Made by a program: the position numbers and the translations under genes | NCBI RefSeq assembly: GCF_000156235.1 | Contig: NZ_DS996811.1 | Location: forward strand, 355,317 to 419,316 | Source: Pseudovibrio sp000156235 | GTDB lineage: Bacteria; Pseudomonadota; Alphaproteobacteria; Rhizobiales; Stappiaceae | Length of the DNA stretch: 64,000 nucleotides | Direction: 5' to 3' | Shown: in pieces, positions 61,140 through 64,000 of the stretch | How the letters are laid out: every line of letters starts with the position of its first letter | Position numbering within the stretch: the stretch's first letter is position 1 | The notes under the pieces: generated by a model | Seen by the model: the letters and a program-made list of their open reading frames with translations, nothing else | What the model was told of the DNA's origin: nothing | Database searches by the model: none

Positions 61140-61931
61140 CTAACCCGCTGGCACAAGGGCCAGTGCGCGGATCGGGCTGCCGGTGCCATTGGCAATCTTC
61201 AGCGGAGCGGCGATCAGGATGGCGCCTTTGGGCGGCAACTTGTCCAGATTGGCGAGGCTGGCAAGGCCGTAGCGGTTGGCTGCGTGCAGCAGGTTATGTG
61301 CAGGATAAGGTGGTTCCATACCGCCAGCACATCCAGCATCCGTGCCGATACACTCATTGCCCCAGCCAAGGATGCCCTTGGAGAGAAGATACTCAATGCA
61401 GTCTACCGTTGGCCCCGGAGAATGCGGGCCGTTTTCATCTACGTTGAGAAACTTCGCTTCATCTGTGTTTCGGTGATACCAGTCGCTGCGCATCACGACC
61501 CATTCACCGGCATTGATCTCGCCGTGTTCCGCCTCCCACTCTTTCACGCGGTCTGCTGTCAGCAGAAAATCTGCGTTCTCAGCAGTCTCCGCAGAGCAGT
61601 CGATTACGTTCACAGGTGCTACGAAATTTTGCGGTGAGATGGTGTCAGTATATCCATCTGCATAATCTTTACCGGTGATCCAGTGGTGCGGCGCATCAAA
61701 ATGGGTGCCTGAGTGTTCACCCAGTTTCATCCAGTTCCACGCGAAGAACGGACCGTCCTCGTCATACTCAGAGATCTTATGGATCTCCACTTTCGGCGTG
61801 TTTTTGGCAAAGTCTGGCGGTAACTGCAAAATAGGCGTATCCGGCCCTAATCTGCCAGATAAATCAATCACCTCCACATCTCCGGAAATCAATTTCGCAC
61901 CAAGGTCTTCCAATATGCTTTTGGTCAGCAT
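61140..61931 (-). CDS. Cyclase family protein (kynurenine formamidase-like metal hydrolase)
   Basis: A 263-residue protein with the cyclase-family metal motif HSGTHFDAPHHW (HxGTHxDxPxH), EVIDLSGRLGPDTPI near the N-terminus, and GEWVVMRSDWYH and IGTDAGCAGGM later. Family members include bacterial kynurenine formamidase and isatin hydrolase; a hydrolase for cyclic amide or formamide is likely. ATG 61931 is used with GAGGG upstream. It is 11 bp from the convergent VOC gene; the promoter region holds a perfect dyad (61983-62005). Confidence 0.87.
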   Translation of the reverse strand: MLTKSILEDLGAKLISGDVEVIDLSGRLGPDTPILQLPPDFAKNTPKVEIHKISEYDEDGPFFAWNWMKLGEHSGTHFDAPHHWITGKDYADGYTDTISPQNFVAPVNVIDCSAETAENADFLLTADRVKEWEAEHGEINAGEWVVMRSDWYHRNTDEAKFLNVDENGPHSPGPTVDCIEYLLSKGILGWGNECIGTDAGCAGGMEPPYPAHNLLHAANRYGLASLANLDKLPPKGAILIAAPLKIANGTGSPIRALALVPAG

Positions 61932-61982
61932 CCCTCTTTCTCCCTCCCAGAAAGTGGTCGATCCTAATGTGAGAAGCACACC

Positions 61983-62005
61983 GTCCCATGAGCCTCTCAT
62001 GGGAC
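61983..62005. promoter_or_regulatory. Perfect 10-bp dyad upstream of the cyclase gene
   Basis: GTCCCATGAG-CCT-CTCATGGGAC, 52 bp upstream of the cyclase start. There is no T run, so it is more likely an operator than a terminator for the upstream TetR gene. Confidence 0.5.
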
Positions 62006-62139
62006 TACGCTAACCAGATTTATATGTATATGCAAATATTATCAGGGATACATGGCGTGCGACGAGAGCAAGGACTGCGCGCAAGGCACAGATATCCTTC
62101 ACTAAATCCGTATCTCTTTTCTAGAAAGATGGCTGATTG

Positions 62140-62694
62140 TCAGGAGGCAGCGTCGATCAGCGCTTTGGCGGCTTTCTTTGCTTCGCCTGCCGGGTCATCA
62201 CTGTTGCCAAAATGGGCGGTGATGATCGCGCCTTCCTGCAGCATCAGCAGTTGGCGGGCCAGAGCTTCAGGGTTCTTCAGATGCGCAGCTTCCACCAGAG
62301 CCAGCACCCCTGATAACATGTGTGCGCTGTCAACGTTGCTGGTGGATCGGATGGTCGGGCTCCGGATACTCAGAGCTGGCCTTGATGAACATGCAGCTTT
62401 GAACGTGTCTTCGCGAAACCATTCACCCAGCACATCAAACAGCGCCAGCAGCTGATCTTTCGGCTCGCTGGCAAGCTCAGACACACGCTTCGTCGACCAA
62501 TCGTGAAACTGCTGCTCGCGCAATCCAAGCGCAGCCAGGATCAGGTCTTCCTTGCTTTTGAAGTGCTTGTACATGGAGGTTTTGGAAATGCCGGATTCAG
62601 CGACCAGCATATCCATACCGGTGGCGTGAAACCCGTTTCTGTAGAAGGTTTCCATCGCCTTTTCTACGAGTTCATCCCGTTTATTTTTGCGCAT
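62140..62694 (-). CDS. TetR-family transcriptional regulator
   Basis: 184 residues. The N-terminal HTH (KRDELVEKAMETFYRNGFHATGMDMLVAESGISKTSMYKHFKSKEDLILAAL) is canonical. The C-terminal ligand domain contains WFREDTFKAACSSRPA, a cysteine-containing stretch typical of several YcdC/NemR-like repressors. It is divergent from a DUF1348 gene. Palindromic TACTGATCAGTA-type sites lie 16 bp before its own start and near the DUF1348 start, so it probably represses both. Confidence 0.92.
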   Translation of the reverse strand: MRKNKRDELVEKAMETFYRNGFHATGMDMLVAESGISKTSMYKHFKSKEDLILAALGLREQQFHDWSTKRVSELASEPKDQLLALFDVLGEWFREDTFKAACSSRPALSIRSPTIRSTSNVDSAHMLSGVLALVEAAHLKNPEALARQLLMLQEGAIITAHFGNSDDPAGEAKKAAKALIDAAS

Positions 62695-62709
62695 ACCAAC
62701 CTCAAGGTT

Positions 62710-62721
62710 TACTGATCAGTA
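62710..62721. promoter_or_regulatory. TetR operator, regulator side
   Basis: Perfect palindrome TACTGATCAGTA within GTTTACTGATCAGTACAT, 16 bp upstream of the TetR start. The half GTTTACTGATC recurs inverted at the DUF1348 promoter (GATCAGTAAAC at 62877-62887). Confidence 0.75.
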
Positions 62722-62844
62722 CATATAACGAAATAAATATGGCCGAACAAGGGAATTCATTTTTATCGCGAAATCAAAGGGCTTCGTAAAAGCGAGTGAT
62801 ATGCATCACGCAGCTCGCAATTTGGTGAATTGACTAAATGAACA

Positions 62845-62887
62845 GATCGGTACACCTTGCTATCAGTAACTGTACCGATCAGTAAAC
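62845..62887. promoter_or_regulatory. TetR operator cluster, DUF1348 side
   Basis: GATCGGTAC at 62845-62853 and its reverse complement GTACCGATC at 62872-62880, the latter continuing into GATCAGTAAAC to 62887. This is 18 bp before the ATG of the DUF1348 gene and matches the palindrome at the TetR promoter. Confidence 0.7.
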
Positions 62888-62904
62888 AACAAGAGGCAAC
62901 AAAA

Positions 62905-63369
62905 ATGCTCAGTTTATCAATGCGCCCCATAACAGACGACGCTGCGGTAGCAAAAGTAAGAGCTGCGGAAGATGCGTGGAACTCACGCTGCCCGACAATT
63001 GTTGTCCGAAACGTTTCCCGCGATTGCCTGTGGCATGACCGGAACCAGACCATTGAAGGTCGGCCCCAGATTATGGGTTTCCTTTCCGCCAAATGGAAAA
63101 CCCAGCTCCATTATCGCCATATCAAAGAGCTTTGGAGCTTCAACAAAAACCGCTTCTCCATTCGCATCGTCAGCGAGTGGCGGACCATACACAACAAGTG
63201 GTTCCGCTCCTGCGGCAACGAGAACTGGGAGTTTGATGACAACGGTCTCATGAAGAAGCGGATCACCTGCATCACAGATACGGAAATCAACGAGAATGAG
63301 CGGCTCTTCGTCTGGCCCTTTGGTCGCCGCCCGGATAACCACCCCGGCCTGTCGGAGATGAACTTATAA
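62905..63369 (+). CDS. DUF1348 (NTF2-like) protein
   Basis: 154 residues from ATG 62905 (AGAGG upstream; an in-frame ATG at 62857 lies within the operator region). RPQIMGFLSAKW, HYRHIKELWSFNKNRFSIRIVSEW and GNENWEFDDNGLMKKRITCITD are typical of the DUF1348 family, which adopts the SnoaL/NTF2-like fold. Function unknown. Its control by a divergent TetR suggests a role in response to a small reactive or aromatic compound. Confidence 0.9.
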   Translation: MLSLSMRPITDDAAVAKVRAAEDAWNSRCPTIVVRNVSRDCLWHDRNQTIEGRPQIMGFLSAKWKTQLHYRHIKELWSFNKNRFSIRIVSEWRTIHNKWFRSCGNENWEFDDNGLMKKRITCITDTEINENERLFVWPFGRRPDNHPGLSEMNL

Positions 63370-63485
63370 AGAGCTCCACAGGAGGAACGCGTCCATCCGC
63401 TTAGAGCGCCAAGCACGGCCCCATCGACTTGGCCTTCCAGAACACTGCGGACCTACCCCAGTTCCTCCAGCTCTCCCCAGAGCAG

Positions 63486-63527
63486 TGCGACGACTACTTC
63501 CTGCCCGAGGTAGTCGTCGCATTTTTT
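63486..63527 (+). terminator. Strong intrinsic terminator
   Basis: Perfect 12-bp arms TGCGACGACTAC (63486-63497) and GTAGTCGTCGCA (63510-63521), followed by TTTTTT. It lies about 115 bp after the DUF1348 stop. Confidence 0.9.
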
Positions 63528-63576
63528 GTATTAGTCCCCATATGCAAGCATATTGCTTCATTTATTGGGGGCTCCT

Positions 63577-64000
63577 ATGCCAAAAGCTTTTGCTCAGATT
63601 GCCTTTACCTCTGCCGCTCAAACTTTTCAGGACCGCTACGGAACCAAAGAGGCCTACGCCAAGTTTCTGGAAGGGGAAGAGCTGAGCGGTCACACCATTG
63701 AACCGGATCATGCTGCTTTCATTGAGAGCATGGATGGGTTCTATCTCTCAACCATTTCAGAGACTGGCTGGCCCTATGTGCAGTTCAAAGGCGGGCCACG
63801 CGGGTTCCTGATGGTGCAGGATAACAGGCATTTTGCCTATGCAGATTATCGCGGCAACCGGCAGTACTTGAGCGCTGGACACATCTCCCAGAATGCACGT
63901 GTCTCCCTCATCCTCGTGAACTACGAGACACAGGAAAGGCTGAAGATCTGGGGGGAGGCGCGGATTGTGTCTTTGGATGAAGATCCTGACTTCGTGCTGG
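63577..64000 (+). CDS. Pyridoxamine 5'-phosphate oxidase-like FMN-binding protein (3' end outside window)
   Basis: A frame open from ATG 63577 to the window end (141 residues). It begins MPKAFAQIAFTSAAQTFQDR and includes DGFYLSTISETGWPYVQFKGGP, then GFLMVQDNRHFAYADYRGNRQYLSAGH and VSLILVNYETQERLKIWGEARI. That is the split-barrel FMN-binding pattern of PNPOx-related proteins (the W/P-Y-V-Q, then G-x-R, then G-E-A segments). Cytoplasmic flavoprotein of unknown substrate. Confidence 0.82.
   Translation, partial: MPKAFAQIAFTSAAQTFQDRYGTKEAYAKFLEGEELSGHTIEPDHAAFIESMDGFYLSTISETGWPYVQFKGGPRGFLMVQDNRHFAYADYRGNRQYLSAGHISQNARVSLILVNYETQERLKIWGEARIVSLDEDPDFVL

Noticed and set aside
1..64000. CRISPR array, tRNA, rRNA, transposase or prophage genes
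   Set aside because: Looked for spaced identical repeats, cloverleaf-like segments, and transposase or integrase motifs (DDE, tyrosine recombinase); none were found by eye. A proper tRNA scan was not possible.

Overview
The window looks like draft chromosomal sequence (three N-filled gaps: 19803-19930, 33955-34120, 39654-40161) from a heterotrophic, probably marine alphaproteobacterium. The signs are three complete TRAP transporters, a cyoABCD quinol oxidase, sulfolipid-type sqdB, a glutathione-dependent formaldehyde pathway, and mid-GC codon use. Gene content and protein style resemble Stappiaceae such as Pseudovibrio, but this is inference; no rRNA or taxonomic marker is present. I saw no tRNA, rRNA, CRISPR array, insertion sequence or phage gene.

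Layout. 1-4.4 kb: a catabolic operon (FAD aromatic-type hydroxylase, DUF2783 protein, VOC dioxygenase-like protein, TRAP dctPQM). 4.6-7.5 kb: a flavin monooxygenase, a ParD-like antitoxin overlapping a methionine aminopeptidase, and an AT-rich orphan membrane protein. 7.5-11.4 kb (minus): TRAP dctP-Q-M with an isocitrate-lyase/PEP-mutase-family enzyme. 11.9-14.2 kb: sqdB and a lipid-type GT4 glycosyltransferase. 14.1-18.0 kb (minus): cyoABCD. 18-23.6 kb: NTF2-like protein, cytochrome P450, anchored amidohydrolase, alpha/beta hydrolase, lipoprotein. 23.9-27.5 kb: a tightly coupled patatin, alpha/beta hydrolase and MFS operon. 27.5-30.6 kb: exported RidA-like protein, beta-lactamase-fold lipoprotein, aminotransferase. 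30.9-34.5 kb (minus): a type I secretion operon with a small Val/Ala-rich protein in the cargo position, behind about 1 kb of AT-rich non-coding DNA containing a perfect CRP-type palindrome.

35.5-45.3 kb is an amino-acid or imino-acid catabolic island. A minus-strand run (ThDP enzyme, enolase-superfamily racemase/dehydratase, DadA-type oxidase, TRAP dctPQM) diverges from a GntR regulator, an Asp/Glu-racemase-family enzyme and a P5C-reductase-like enzyme. It probably imports a substrate, epimerises it, oxidises it to a 2-oxo acid and processes that with the ThDP enzyme. Two of the three TRAP operons carry a terminator-like hairpin between dctP and dctQ.

45.3-64 kb is mixed: ArsR-SRPBCC pair, MCP, exported agmatine-deiminase-family enzyme, LysE exporter abutting a frameshifted HemN-like radical SAM gene, TPR-methyltransferase, SCP2 protein, FghA and class III ADH for formaldehyde, a tandem pair of paralogous membrane proteins, YeiH, an ArsR-MFS unit, a hydrolase-VOC pair, a cyclase, a TetR-DUF1348 divergent pair with clear operators, and a PNPOx-like gene running off the end. 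Most regulators are paired with recognisable inverted repeats.
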